Shown: one piece after another, positions 1 through 6,872 of the stretch
Layout of the letters: each line of letters starts with the position of its first letter
Numbering within the stretch: position 1 is the first letter of the stretch
NCBI GenBank assembly: GCA_012518475.1
Contig: JAAYSB010000196.1
Location: forward strand, 1 to 11,146
DNA from: Intrasporangiaceae bacterium
GTDB taxonomy: Bacteria; Actinomycetota; Actinomycetes; Actinomycetales; Dermatophilaceae
DNA length: 11,146 bases
Direction: 5' to 3'
Position numbers and translations under genes: made by a program
The notes under the pieces: generated by a model
The model's input: the letters and a program-made list of their open reading frames with translations, nothing else
What the model was told of the DNA's origin: nothing
Databases searched by the model: none

Positions 1-1
1 G

Positions 2-238
2 CCGTCACCGACCGACGGCGTGACCGGCACCGTCGACGCCGCCACACCCGATGACGGCTTCGACTGGGGTCTGCTCGGCCTCCTCGGTCTGATCGGTCTG
101 GCGGGTCTGGCCGGCCGCAACCGTGGTGACCACCGTGACCCTCGCGTCCACGACAACCGCGGCACGACCGGCCGGGTCGACCTGGACCGTGACGGCCGCG
201 ACGACCTCGGCCGCGACGACCGCAACCGCAACCTCTAG
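2..238 (+). CDS. WGxxGxxG-type C-terminal membrane segment protein (5' partial)
   Basis: This is the 3' end of a gene that begins upstream of the window; the frame is open from base 2 to the TAG at 236-238. About 16 residues in comes an Asp-rich stretch (TPDDGFDWG), then a glycine/leucine segment with the spacing WGLLGLLGLIGLAGLAG, then a very polar Asp/Arg/Asn tail of roughly 40 residues (for example DRDGRDDLGRDDRNRN). The WG-LLG-LLG spacing matches the short WGxxGxxG C-terminal segments known from many small secreted or membrane proteins; their function is unknown. I infer that the segment inserts in or associates with the membrane. A GTG at 20-22 could act as a start, but the frame is open before it and no good ribosome binding site is visible, so I treat the gene as truncated by the window edge. 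Role not recognised. Confidence 0.6.
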   Translation, partial: PSPTDGVTGTVDAATPDDGFDWGLLGLLGLIGLAGLAGRNRGDHRDPRVHDNRGTTGRVDLDRDGRDDLGRDDRNRNL

Positions 239-257
239 AACCCGGGAGGGAAGGGGC

Positions 258-296
258 GCCGCCGCCACCGACCTCGACGCCGAGGACGGCGGCGGC
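258..296 (+). terminator. GC-rich hairpin, probable terminator of the WGxxGxxG gene
   Basis: Arms GCCGCCGCC (258-266) and GGCGGCGGC (288-296) are perfectly complementary. An inner stem CCTCG (272-276) / CGAGG (281-285) closes a 4-base loop. The hairpin begins 19 bases after the upstream stop codon and lies before the next gene. It has no U-tract, which is common for actinobacterial terminators. Its function is inferred from position and strength. Confidence 0.5.
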
Positions 297-334
297 AGTC
301 ACCCCCGCCCCCGGACGGTGTGCCATGGTGAGGC

Positions 335-1375
335 ATGAACAAGTTCTACATCGCCGCCGCGCTGGCTGCCGCCGGCGGTGCGGTGCGGGTGCTCCCGGGG
401 CTGCGTGAACGCAAACGCCGCGTGGAGGAGACCGTTCCGGTCGAGATGCGCACCCCACTGCTCTATCTCAGTCTCCCGACGACGAGCCATAAGGGTGTCA
501 AGCGCATCCGCAAGCTGCCGATCAACGCCCTGTTCCGGATGCCCGACGGGGTGGTCATGTTCACCCTCAACGCCAAGGTGCCCGGCCAGGAGACGGTCCA
601 GGTGCAGATGTACACGGTGGAGAAGCGGCCCCGGCCCAGTCCGTGCGTGCTGTGGATCCACGGCGGCGGATTCGTCATCGGCAACGCGGCGATGTCCCAG
701 CCGACCGGCGGCCTCGTCGCGCGCGAGCTCGGTGTCCTCGTGGTCTCCCCCGAGTACCGGCTCGCGCCCGAGGACCCGTTCCCCGCAGCGCTCGAGGACT
801 GCTACACCACCTTGAAGTGGATCCACGACAACGCCGACGAGATCAACGTCGACCCGACGCGCATCGCCATCGCCGGGGAGAGTGCCGGAGGTGGGCTCGC
901 CGCCGCGTTGGCCCAGCTCGCCCATGACCGCGGCGAGGTGCCGATCCAGTTCCAGCTGCTCGTCTATCCGATGCTCGACGACCGCACTGTGCTGCGTGAG
1001 CTGCACCACGGCACAGGCGAGTTCGTCTGGACCCCGGACAAGAACGAGTACGGCTGGACCGCATACCTCGGCGGGCCTCCGCAGCGGGACAGTGCGCCGG
1101 AGTACGCCGTCCCCGCCCGGCGCGAGGACCTCAGCGGGCTGCCGCCGGCGTGGATCGGCGTCGGTGACCTCGACCTGTTCTATGAGGAGAACGTCGAGTA
1201 CGCCCGGCGTCTCGAGGAGGCCGGCGTCGACGTCGAGCTGCACGTCGTGCCGGGCATGCCGCACGGCGTCGACACCATGATCAAGGACTCACCGGCCATC
1301 GACGCCTTCAACGCCGCCAAGGTCGCGGCGCTGCGCGCCGCGCTCATCCCGGATGACGCAACCACGGACGACTGA
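335..1375 (+). CDS. HSL-type alpha/beta-hydrolase (esterase/lipase family)
   Basis: This 346-residue carboxylic-ester hydrolase belongs to the hormone-sensitive-lipase branch of the alpha/beta-hydrolase fold. The oxyanion-hole motif HGGGF lies at residues 109-113. The nucleophile elbow GESAG is at 181-185 (Ser183). The acid motif GDLDLF gives Asp280, and PGMPHG gives His310, so the full triad is present in the right order. A Leu/Ala-rich N-terminal segment (residues 4-21) followed by Arg/Lys may be a membrane anchor or a degenerate signal. The substrate cannot be read from the sequence; family members cut short-chain acyl esters. The ATG at 335 follows GGTGAGG with a spacing of only one base, which is too close for a good ribosome binding site, so the exact start is less certain than the gene. 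No functional link to the neighbouring genes is evident, and a strong hairpin follows the stop. Confidence 0.9.
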   Translation: MNKFYIAAALAAAGGAVRVLPGLRERKRRVEETVPVEMRTPLLYLSLPTTSHKGVKRIRKLPINALFRMPDGVVMFTLNAKVPGQETVQVQMYTVEKRPRPSPCVLWIHGGGFVIGNAAMSQPTGGLVARELGVLVVSPEYRLAPEDPFPAALEDCYTTLKWIHDNADEINVDPTRIAIAGESAGGGLAAALAQLAHDRGEVPIQFQLLVYPMLDDRTVLRELHHGTGEFVWTPDKNEYGWTAYLGGPPQRDSAPEYAVPARREDLSGLPPAWIGVGDLDLFYEENVEYARRLEEAGVDVELHVVPGMPHGVDTMIKDSPAIDAFNAAKVAALRAALIPDDATTDD

Positions 1376-1378
1376 ACG

Positions 1379-1412
1379 GATGGGGTATGCGGTGCGAACC
1401 GCATACCCCATC
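1379..1412 (+). terminator. Perfect 15-bp inverted repeat with GCGA loop, probable terminator
   Basis: The left arm (1379-1393, GATGGGGTATGCGGT) pairs without mismatch with the right arm (1398-1412) across the tetraloop GCGA. It begins three bases after the hydrolase stop codon (TGA 1373-1375) and ends 39 bases before the permease start. There is no U-tract. The position suggests transcription termination; being fully symmetric, it could also be a protein-binding site for the downstream gene. Confidence 0.6.
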
Positions 1413-1451
1413 GGCACCGTGGTCATGACGGACTGAGCGAGAATCGACGCC

Positions 1452-2207
1452 GTGGCCGACCTGTTCACCCCTCTGCTTGCGGTGTTCGCGGTCATCGGGT
1501 TCATCATCGGGTTCTCGAAGACCTCGATCGGTGGGGTCGCGGCGATCGGCGTCGCCGTCGCCGCGCTCGTCATGCCGGCGAAGGAGTCGACCGCCGCGAT
1601 CCTCGCCGTACTCATCGTCGGTGACCTCGTCGCGATCCGGTTCTTCGGCCGGCACGTCGACTGGTCACTGCTGCGGTCGCTCGTGCCGGCCGTCGTGCCC
1701 GGACTCGTCCTCGGGACGCTGTTCCTGGCCTGGGTCTCCGATGAGGTCCTGCGACGCTCGATCGGTGCGATGATCCTCGCGCTGGTCGCGCTCCAGCTGT
1801 GGGCCCGATGGCGTCGGGACGGGCATGAACAGGGCCGGCGGTCCCGTGCCGACCACCCTCTCATGGCCGCAATCACCGGAACCGCAGCGGGATTCACGAC
1901 GATGACGGCGAACGCGGCAGGCTCGGTGATGACGCTGTACTTCGCCGCCAAAGGCGTCGACAAGGCGCGGTTCGTCGGCTCGTTCGCGTGGTTCTTCCTC
2001 GGGGTCAACCTCGCCAAGGTGCCGTTCAGTGTGGGACTGGGCCTGATGACGTGGGCGGACGTGGGGCGGGCGGTCATCGTCGTCCCGGCGGTAGTCCTCG
2101 GCGGGCTCGCGGGTCGGGCGCTGCTGCGCCGACTGCGGCAGGAGCAGTTCGAGGTCGCCGTGCTCCTCGGCTCGGGGCTGGCGGGACTGCTGCTCGTCAC
2201 CAGCTGA
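1452..2207 (+). CDS. TSUP-family (TauE/SafE) membrane permease
   Basis: This 251-residue, very hydrophobic protein fits the sulfite exporter TauE/SafE (TSUP) family in length and layout. Several membrane segments form two halves split by a charged loop (about residues 117-134, WRRDGHEQGRRSRAD). The first half carries GFSKTSIGG (about 19-27), the family's usual N-terminal signature region. The second half opens with a related GTAAGFTTMTANAAG segment (about 142-156) and later FFLGVNLAKVPF. Family members move sulfite, sulfoacetate or other organosulfur and small organic anions across the cytoplasmic membrane; the substrate here is unknown. The start is GTG at 1452. Upstream bases are only weakly purine-rich (GAGCGAGAA), so start confidence is moderate. 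It stands alone, with a hairpin before it and a promoter-containing gap after it. Confidence 0.88.
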   Translation: MADLFTPLLAVFAVIGFIIGFSKTSIGGVAAIGVAVAALVMPAKESTAAILAVLIVGDLVAIRFFGRHVDWSLLRSLVPAVVPGLVLGTLFLAWVSDEVLRRSIGAMILALVALQLWARWRRDGHEQGRRSRADHPLMAAITGTAAGFTTMTANAAGSVMTLYFAAKGVDKARFVGSFAWFFLGVNLAKVPFSVGLGLMTWADVGRAVIVVPAVVLGGLAGRALLRRLRQEQFEVAVLLGSGLAGLLLVTS

Positions 2208-2326
2208 GCCGGGAACCACCGTGGGCGGACGGCCGACGCTCGCGTGGATACATGGTGCTGTTCTGGCGACACCGAGCTTCCACGCGACCACCTCGCCGGA
2301 CGGGGAGTCCTCCCCATGCGCTCGGG

Positions 2327-2356
2327 TTGTCCAGAGCGCGGCGTCGTTTCTATGGT
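2327..2356 (+). promoter_or_regulatory. Candidate sigma-70-type promoter for the lipoprotein-OmpA unit
   Basis: TTGTCC (2327-2332) and TATGGT (2351-2356) are separated by 18 bases and lie 45 bases before the lipoprotein ATG. Both hexamers resemble the primary actinobacterial consensus (TTGACN / TANNNT). It sits in the 194-bp gap after the permease, where a separate promoter is expected. A small symmetric element, GGGGA-GTCC-TCCCC (2302-2315), lies just upstream and may terminate the preceding transcript. Confidence 0.45.
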
Positions 2357-2401
2357 GATGGGGATCAGTTCCTCATCCTGACCAGCAACGGGGGTTCCTC
2401 C

Positions 2402-3094
2402 ATGTCCGTGTCACGTCCGCGCGCCGCGCGCATCGCCGCGCTCGCGCTCGCCGCCGCGCTCACTGTCACCGCCTGCTCGAGTGACGACGCCGACACTGCG
2501 CCGCCGCCGACCGAGCAGACGACCCAGGACGACGCCACGGACGGGGATGGAGCGGCCGATGACACGGCCGCAGAGTCGGACGACGGTGCGGAGGACTCCA
2601 CCGACGAGCCGGACGACGCCGCGACCGCTGAGACGGACGACCCCGGAGAGGCGGAGTCCGCGGCCGAGGCAGGTGTCGACCCGGTCGAGCTCGGCGATCC
2701 GGTGGCGACCTTCGAGGTCGGGGCGGACGACATCGCAGATCCGGACGCGGCGATGGTGGCGGAGATCTATCCGTTGCAGCGTGAAGGTGATGTCGTCACG
2801 CTCGTCATGCGGTGGACCCTGCGGGCCGAGCCGACGGAGCGTGGAGTCTTCCGCGGCCTCCTCGGGGAGGCGTCCGGGCTCGGCGCGGTGACGCTCGTCG
2901 ACCCGGTGAACCTCCGTCAGCACAGCGTCGTCGAGGCCGGTGGCAGCAGACTCATGTCAGGCAGTCTCACCTCGTACCAGGGCGGGCAGTCGCGGTACTG
3001 GTCCGCGGTGTTCGCCGCTCCCCCCGAGGATGTGACGGCGATGACGCTGCTCTTCCCGGTGCTGCCGGCCATCCCGGACGTCCCGATCCGATGA
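2402..3094 (+). CDS. Acidic secreted lipoprotein, partner of the OmpA-domain gene
   Basis: This 230-residue protein has a lipoprotein signal peptide: an Arg-rich n-region (residues 5-10), an Ala/Leu core (11-20) and the lipobox VTAC with the lipidated Cys at 25. After cleavage comes a long, very acidic, Asp/Glu/Ala/Thr-rich linker (about 26-92) that is probably unstructured and would hold the folded part away from the membrane. The C-terminal part (about 95-230) has alternating hydrophobic strands and ends in PVLPAIPDVPIR; it looks like a beta-sandwich, but I do not recognise a named domain. The ATG at 2402 is chosen because the signal peptide starts there; the frame is open further upstream, but that stretch overlaps the permease gene and gives no sensible protein. 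The stop codon overlaps the next start (ATGA), so the two genes are almost certainly cotranscribed and translationally coupled. Confidence 0.82.
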   Translation: MSVSRPRAARIAALALAAALTVTACSSDDADTAPPPTEQTTQDDATDGDGAADDTAAESDDGAEDSTDEPDDAATAETDDPGEAESAAEAGVDPVELGDPVATFEVGADDIADPDAAMVAEIYPLQREGDVVTLVMRWTLRAEPTERGVFRGLLGEASGLGAVTLVDPVNLRQHSVVEAGGSRLMSGSLTSYQGGQSRYWSAVFAAPPEDVTAMTLLFPVLPAIPDVPIR

Positions 3095-3657
3095 GACGCC
3101 CTCTCGTGGTGGTGGCCGGCGCGGCGCTCGCGCTGGCGGGCCTGCCGGGCGCACTCGCCGAGCCGGATGCGCGTCCCACTCCGAGCCCTGCCGAGCTCGC
3201 CGCGAGCATCACCGACCTCGACCTCGCCATCGCCGACCTCGACCTCGGGGTCACCGACCTCGACCTTCGGATCGACGACGTGGACCGCTCGACGACGGAC
3301 GGCGACGAAACAGTCATCGCGTTGACGACCGACGTGCTGTTCGGGTTCGACGAGGCGGACCTGCCGGCCAACGCGCCGGCGAAGATCGAGGAGGTGCTCG
3401 CCGATGTTCCGGAGGGGACGGCGGTCTCGGTCGAGGGGCACACCGACTCGATGGGCACCGAGGACTACAACCAGGACCTGTCGGAGCGGCGGGCCCGGGC
3501 GGTTGCTGACGCGATCGCCGAGGTGCGTCCGGATCTGGAGCTCGACGTGGCGGGTTTCGGGATGAGTCGGCCGGTGGCGGACAACGAGACCAATGGTGAG
3601 GACAACCCCGAGGGGCGTGCCCTCAACCGTCGGGTCGAGATCCGCTACGCCGACTGA
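3091..3657 (+). CDS. Secreted OmpA-family (peptidoglycan-binding) protein
   Basis: This 188-residue protein has a signal peptide (residues 1-23, likely cut after ALA), a short spacer, an Asp/Leu-rich repeat (about 40-66) and a C-terminal OmpA-like domain (about 77-188). The domain shows the family's hallmarks: LFGFDEADL (83-91), VEGHTDS with Asp119, NQDLSERRARAV (127-138) with the expected conserved Arg near 133-134, GFGMSRPVADN, and the closing NRRVEIRY. OmpA-like domains bind the diaminopimelate side chain of peptidoglycan through that Asp and Arg, so a cell-wall-bound envelope protein is likely. Its ATG overlaps the lipoprotein stop codon by 4 bases. Its 3' end overlaps the convergent monooxygenase gene by 13 bp. 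What the pair does together is unknown. Confidence 0.88.
   Translation: MRRPLVVVAGAALALAGLPGALAEPDARPTPSPAELAASITDLDLAIADLDLGVTDLDLRIDDVDRSTTDGDETVIALTTDVLFGFDEADLPANAPAKIEEVLADVPEGTAVSVEGHTDSMGTEDYNQDLSERRARAVADAIAEVRPDLELDVAGFGMSRPVADNETNGEDNPEGRALNRRVEIRYAD
3208..3291 (+). repeat. 21-bp in-frame tandem repeat in the OmpA-family gene
   Basis: Three clear units (3208-3228, 3229-3249, 3250-3270) share the core ACCGACCTCGACCT or a close variant and are followed by a degenerate fourth (3271-3291). They encode seven-residue units: ITDLDLA, IADLDLG, VTDLDLR, IDDVDRS. The period of seven with hydrophobic I/V and L positions suggests a short coiled-coil or spacer between the signal peptide and the OmpA domain. 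Unit number could vary by slippage. Confidence 0.75.
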
Positions 3658-5525
3658 GGCTTCAGGACCGTCCCGAGGAACTCGGCGAGCTCGTCCGTCG
3701 CGTCGAGCGGGAGGATGTGCGCGACGTACTGGTCCGGCCGGACGAGGACCAGGCACCCGCGCTCGCGGTCGATGCCCCGCTCGGCATAGATGTCGGCGCC
3801 CGGGACCTCGGCGCTGTACGCCTTCTCGTAGTCGAGCAGACCATAGCGACCGGTCGTCGGCCGCAGGAGCTCGGGCAGGTCGGTGATGTCGAGGTCACGG
3901 TGCCCCTGCTGGACGACACCGAGCACGTCGATCACGGCGTCGATGTCCGCGCCCGCTGGAGTGAACCTCGGCAGGACGTCGGAGGAGAGTTCTGCGCAGG
4001 CCTGCGCGAGCCGGGAGTCTGCGCTGCGGGGGTCGGCCGGGTCCGCGAAGAGATAGAGACGCCAGCGCCCGTCCGCCCGCGCGACGTGGCCGAGGTGGAT
4101 CCGTTTCGCGTCGGCGACCCGGACGACCTCGGCGGACTGGAACCGCTCACCGAGCGGCAGACCGGAGGCGAGGTCCTGGTGGGTGGGCTCACCGGTCAAG
4201 GTGAATCCGGCATACGTCGTCGCGAATCCCGCTGTGTATCGGCCCTGTTCCGAGAACTGCCGCTGGAGCTGCTCCGGACTGACGCCCTCGTCGTCCGCGC
4301 CGGCGGCGACCTTGGCGCTCATCATCGCCGCCCACTTCTTGTCGAAGTCGACGAGGGCCTGAGCGGTGAGGCGACGCTCCTCGGAATAGGTCCGCAGCAG
4401 ACTCTCGTCTGCCTGACCACGCAGGACCGCGGCGAGTTTCCACCCGAGGTTGAAGCCGTCCCCCATGGAGACGTTCATGCCCTGGCCGGCCTTGGGGCTG
4501 TGCGTGTGGCAGGCGTCGCCCATGAGGAACACCGACGGGATCCCAGTCTCCCCGGTGTTGTCGAAAGCGCTCGCGATCCGCTGGCCGATCTCGTAGACCG
4601 ACCACCACGCGATCTCCTTGACGTCGAGTGCATAGGGGTGCAGGACCCGCTGAGCAGCCTCGATGAGGTAGTCGGAGGTGATGCCCCGGTCGCGGACCCG
4701 CTCGCCCTCGCCGAGCTTGTCCAGCTCGACATACATCCGGAAGAGGTTCCCGCCCTCGCGCGGGATGATGAGGACGTTGCCGTGACTCTCGGACTGGATG
4801 AGGGCCTTGAAGCGGATGTCGGGGAAGTCCGTCGTCGCGAGGACGTCCATGACGCCCCAGGCGACGTTGGCCGCCTCACCCTCGAGCCGGGAGCCGATGA
4901 GGCCGCGGGTCACGCTGCGGGCCCCGTCGGCACCGACGACATAGCGGGCTGAGACGTGCACCTCCTCGTCCGTTGCGGTGCGGCGCAAGGTGACTCGCAC
5001 AGGCCCGTCGCCGCTGTCGTCGAGAGCGGCGATCTCGACGCCGTAGTGCGGCTCCAACCGCGAGGGAGAGTTCTTCATGACCTCGAGGAGGAAGCCGTGC
5101 ACGCGGGCCTGGTTGAGGATGACGTGCGGCATCTCGGACAGGCCGTCCTCGACGTCCTGGATGCGACCGCTGCGGGAGATCCGGGACCGGTCCTGCGGGT
5201 CAGGCCGCCAGAAGACGACCTCGTTGACCCAGTACGCCTCCTCCTTGATCCGCTCGGCGATGCCGAAGGCCTCGAACATCTCCATCGACCGGCAGGCGAT
5301 GCCGTCCGCCTGGCCCAGCGCGAGGGGTCCGTCGCGACGCTCCACGATCATCGTGCGGATGTCGGCGAAGGCCGCGAGCTGGGCGGCGAGGACGAGCCCG
5401 GCCGGGCCGGTGCCGATGATGAGGACATCGACCTCACCGCCATCGATGGCGTCGCCGACCGTCGTCTGCGCGGCAGCGTGAACGCGCGGGTCGCCGGGGT
5501 AGTAGCCGTCGCGGTAGAACTGCAT
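3645..5525 (-). CDS. mobA: FAD-dependent aromatic hydroxylase, probable 3-hydroxybenzoate 4-monooxygenase
   Basis: This 626-residue group A flavoprotein monooxygenase of the phenol-hydroxylase type probably converts 3-hydroxybenzoate to protocatechuate with NADPH and O2. FAD motifs are in order: GTGPAG (38-43), the DG motif GADGARS (198-204), and GDACHTHSPKAGQGMN (336-351). A C-terminal thioredoxin-like domain (about 430-626) completes the architecture. From memory, the sequence resembles Comamonas testosteroni MobA strikingly along its whole length (LGQADGIACRSMEMFEAF, PHVILNQARVH, NSPSRLEPHY, WWSVYEIGQRI, DGRWRLYLFA, VVRPDQY). D74, H134, K240 and Y265 fall where I recall MobA active-site residues. 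The ATG at 5523-5525 is preceded by AGAAGGA with six bases between. The gene is divergent from the iclR-type gene, with a palindromic operator between them. A related phenol or substituted-hydroxybenzoate hydroxylase is the alternative. Confidence 0.85.
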   Translation of the reverse strand: MQFYRDGYYPGDPRVHAAAQTTVGDAIDGGEVDVLIIGTGPAGLVLAAQLAAFADIRTMIVERRDGPLALGQADGIACRSMEMFEAFGIAERIKEEAYWVNEVVFWRPDPQDRSRISRSGRIQDVEDGLSEMPHVILNQARVHGFLLEVMKNSPSRLEPHYGVEIAALDDSGDGPVRVTLRRTATDEEVHVSARYVVGADGARSVTRGLIGSRLEGEAANVAWGVMDVLATTDFPDIRFKALIQSESHGNVLIIPREGGNLFRMYVELDKLGEGERVRDRGITSDYLIEAAQRVLHPYALDVKEIAWWSVYEIGQRIASAFDNTGETGIPSVFLMGDACHTHSPKAGQGMNVSMGDGFNLGWKLAAVLRGQADESLLRTYSEERRLTAQALVDFDKKWAAMMSAKVAAGADDEGVSPEQLQRQFSEQGRYTAGFATTYAGFTLTGEPTHQDLASGLPLGERFQSAEVVRVADAKRIHLGHVARADGRWRLYLFADPADPRSADSRLAQACAELSSDVLPRFTPAGADIDAVIDVLGVVQQGHRDLDITDLPELLRPTTGRYGLLDYEKAYSAEVPGADIYAERGIDRERGCLVLVRPDQYVAHILPLDATDELAEFLGTVLKPQSA

Positions 5526-5561
5526 CGCTGGTCCTTCTCGTCGTCTGGTCATCGCTGGGGA

Positions 5562-5599
5562 CCGTGCCACAACCTGGCAATTACCAGGTTGTGGCACGG
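5562..5599. promoter_or_regulatory. 16-bp-arm palindrome, likely IclR-type operator in the divergent mobA/iclR region
   Basis: The left arm CCGTGCCACAACCTGG (5562-5577) is the exact reverse complement of the right arm (5584-5599), with six bases between (CAATTA, itself containing AATT). It lies 37 bp upstream of the mobA start and 68 bp upstream of the iclR-type start, in the only non-coding gap between the divergent genes. IclR regulators bind palindromes of about this size and often control both the adjacent catabolic gene and themselves. The element recurs in part at the right edge of the window (11136-11146). Confidence 0.72.
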
Positions 5600-5652
5600 G
5601 GCCGCCGACAGGGGCGGGTCGGTCCACTCTGGCGCGTGATGCATACCCGCTC

Positions 5653-5658
5653 TAGTGT
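5653..5658 (+). promoter_or_regulatory. Candidate -10 hexamer for a leaderless iclR-type transcript
   Basis: TAGTGT fits the TANNNT pattern and ends eight bases before the ATG at 5667. No Shine-Dalgarno-like sequence precedes that ATG. A transcript starting at or near the ATG would be leaderless, which is common in actinobacteria. No convincing -35 hexamer is visible. Inference from spacing only. Confidence 0.3.
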
Positions 5659-5666
5659 TTTCTGGT

Positions 5667-6872
5667 ATGCGGAAAAGTCCGGTGCAGGAGAAGCCGCCCT
5701 ATCCGCTCTCCTCCGTCGACAATGCGCTGCGGCTGCTCCAGCTGCTCCGCGACGGGGGAGCGTGGCGGCTCAGTGACTGCGCGGAGGAGCTCGCGGTGGC
5801 ACCGTCGACGGCGCACCGGCTGCTGTCGATGCTCGTCTACCGCGGGTTCGCGATGCGTGATGACGACCGGAACTACGTCGCCGGTCCGGCGCTCGGCGCC
5901 CCCGTGGTCGACGCGCCGTGGGTGCCGCGGCTGCGGGAGATCGCCGCGGACATCCTGCGCTCGCTGAGCCAGGACCTCGGCGAGACGGTCAATCTCGTGC
6001 ACCGCGTGGGATCGAGCGTGCGGTTCATCGAGTCCGTCCAGACCAGTGCGGCGATGCGGGTGGGGGACCGCACGGGCTCGGTCCTCTCTGCGGCCGAGGC
6101 CTCGGGCGGCAAGGCGCTCCTGGCCCTCGAGCCTCCGGAGCGCGTCCGCTCCCTCTTTGCGGGTGGCGCTGCCGGGCTCTCCGGACAGGCTCTCAGTGAG
6201 CGCGAGATCGACCGGCTGGCACGGGACCTGGAGGGCGTCCGCCGCGTCGGGTATGCGGTCAACCGTGAGGACACCGAGCCGGGTGTGGGTGCCGTGGGTG
6301 TGGCGCTCGTGCTGCCCGACGGTCACCCTCTCGCCGGCCTGTCGGTGTCGGCACCGGTAAGGCGACTCAGTCACCTCCTCACCCCGCCCGCCATCGCCCG
6401 TCTCTTCGCTGCCCGGGATGATCTCACCACACGAGCCGCGCACCTCGATCCGCCGCTCGTGGCCTCCACGGGACGGGACCTGGGCTTGACCGCGCCCACT
6501 GCTCCGGGAGGGAATGGAGCCATGACCCACCACAAGAACGCCACGTCCGAAGCGGTCGTCGCGACCGATCGCGCGGCCCGCTACGGCAAGCAGCTCGCCT
6601 CCCACCTCGGTCGCAAGGCCACCGCCGAGTGGGATGAGGAGAACGGCAGCGGCGCGATCGTCTTCGGTGAAGACCGCGGTCACGCGGAGCTCGTCGTCCA
6701 GGAGGACGGCCTGCTGATGAGGGTGTATGCAGCGGCCGGCGCCGAGGACAACCTCGAGGACGTCCTCGGTCGGCACCTCGTCCGGTTCGGCTCGCGCGAC
6801 GAGCTCGTGGTGTCGTGGACGCGTGCCGACGGAAGCGCGGGCACTGAGCAGCGACTCACCGAGGACAGCTGA
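5667..6872 (+). CDS. IclR-family transcriptional regulator fused in frame to a DUF2218 domain
   Basis: The open frame encodes 401 residues, against about 250-280 for a normal IclR protein. Residues 13-75 are the winged helix (LSDCAEELAVAPSTAHRLLSML, with the recognition helix around 45-56). Residues about 85-255 form the IclR effector domain, with typical segments such as LGETVNLVHRVGSSVRFIESV, SGGKALLA and GYAVNREDTEPGVGAVGVAL. A linker of about 20 residues (265-285) then leads to a complete DUF2218 domain (286-401: RAARYGKQLASHLGRKA, DNLEDVLGRHLVRFGSRDELVVSWTR). DUF2218 normally occurs as a small protein of about 100 residues with no defined function. Its Met286 codon has its own ribosome binding site, so internal initiation is also possible. 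Divergence from mobA and the shared palindrome point to control of hydroxybenzoate hydroxylation; the likely effector is a hydroxybenzoate or protocatechuate. GTG at 5655 is an alternative start. Confidence 0.85.
   Translation: MRKSPVQEKPPYPLSSVDNALRLLQLLRDGGAWRLSDCAEELAVAPSTAHRLLSMLVYRGFAMRDDDRNYVAGPALGAPVVDAPWVPRLREIAADILRSLSQDLGETVNLVHRVGSSVRFIESVQTSAAMRVGDRTGSVLSAAEASGGKALLALEPPERVRSLFAGGAAGLSGQALSEREIDRLARDLEGVRRVGYAVNREDTEPGVGAVGVALVLPDGHPLAGLSVSAPVRRLSHLLTPPAIARLFAARDDLTTRAAHLDPPLVASTGRDLGLTAPTAPGGNGAMTHHKNATSEAVVATDRAARYGKQLASHLGRKATAEWDEENGSGAIVFGEDRGHAELVVQEDGLLMRVYAAAGAEDNLEDVLGRHLVRFGSRDELVVSWTRADGSAGTEQRLTEDS
6506..6524 (+). promoter_or_regulatory. Internal ribosome binding site and ATG for a stand-alone DUF2218 product
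   Basis: GGGAGGG (6506-6512) lies nine bases before the ATG at 6522-6524, which is the first residue of the DUF2218 domain. This is a better start signal than the one in front of the whole fusion. It would yield a separate 116-residue protein ending at 6872, in addition to or instead of the fused form. Confidence 0.55.

Noticed and set aside
1289..2317. 342-codon minus-strand open frame over the permease gene
   Set aside because: The Arg/Thr/Ser/Pro-rich translation is typical of a shadow frame, and it spans the hairpin and the TSUP gene.
1988..2401. Upstream extension of the lipoprotein reading frame
   Set aside because: The extension overlaps the permease gene and would bury the signal peptide. 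The lipoprotein signal starts at 2402.
3717..4952. Long + strand open frame opposite mobA
   Set aside because: It is the antisense shadow of a well-supported monooxygenase gene in high-GC DNA. Its translation shows no domain and has the Val/Asp/Gly/Arg-rich composition typical of such shadows.
5526..5627. Earlier in-frame starts for mobA (for example an ATG 27 bases upstream)
   Set aside because: The ATG at 5523-5525 has AGAAGGA at ideal distance, and its product begins MQF as in known MobA. The longest version would run through the palindrome.
5652..6776. 374-codon minus-strand open frame opposite the iclR-type gene
   Set aside because: No recognisable domain. It would cross the mobA/iclR promoter side and opposes a clear IclR domain.
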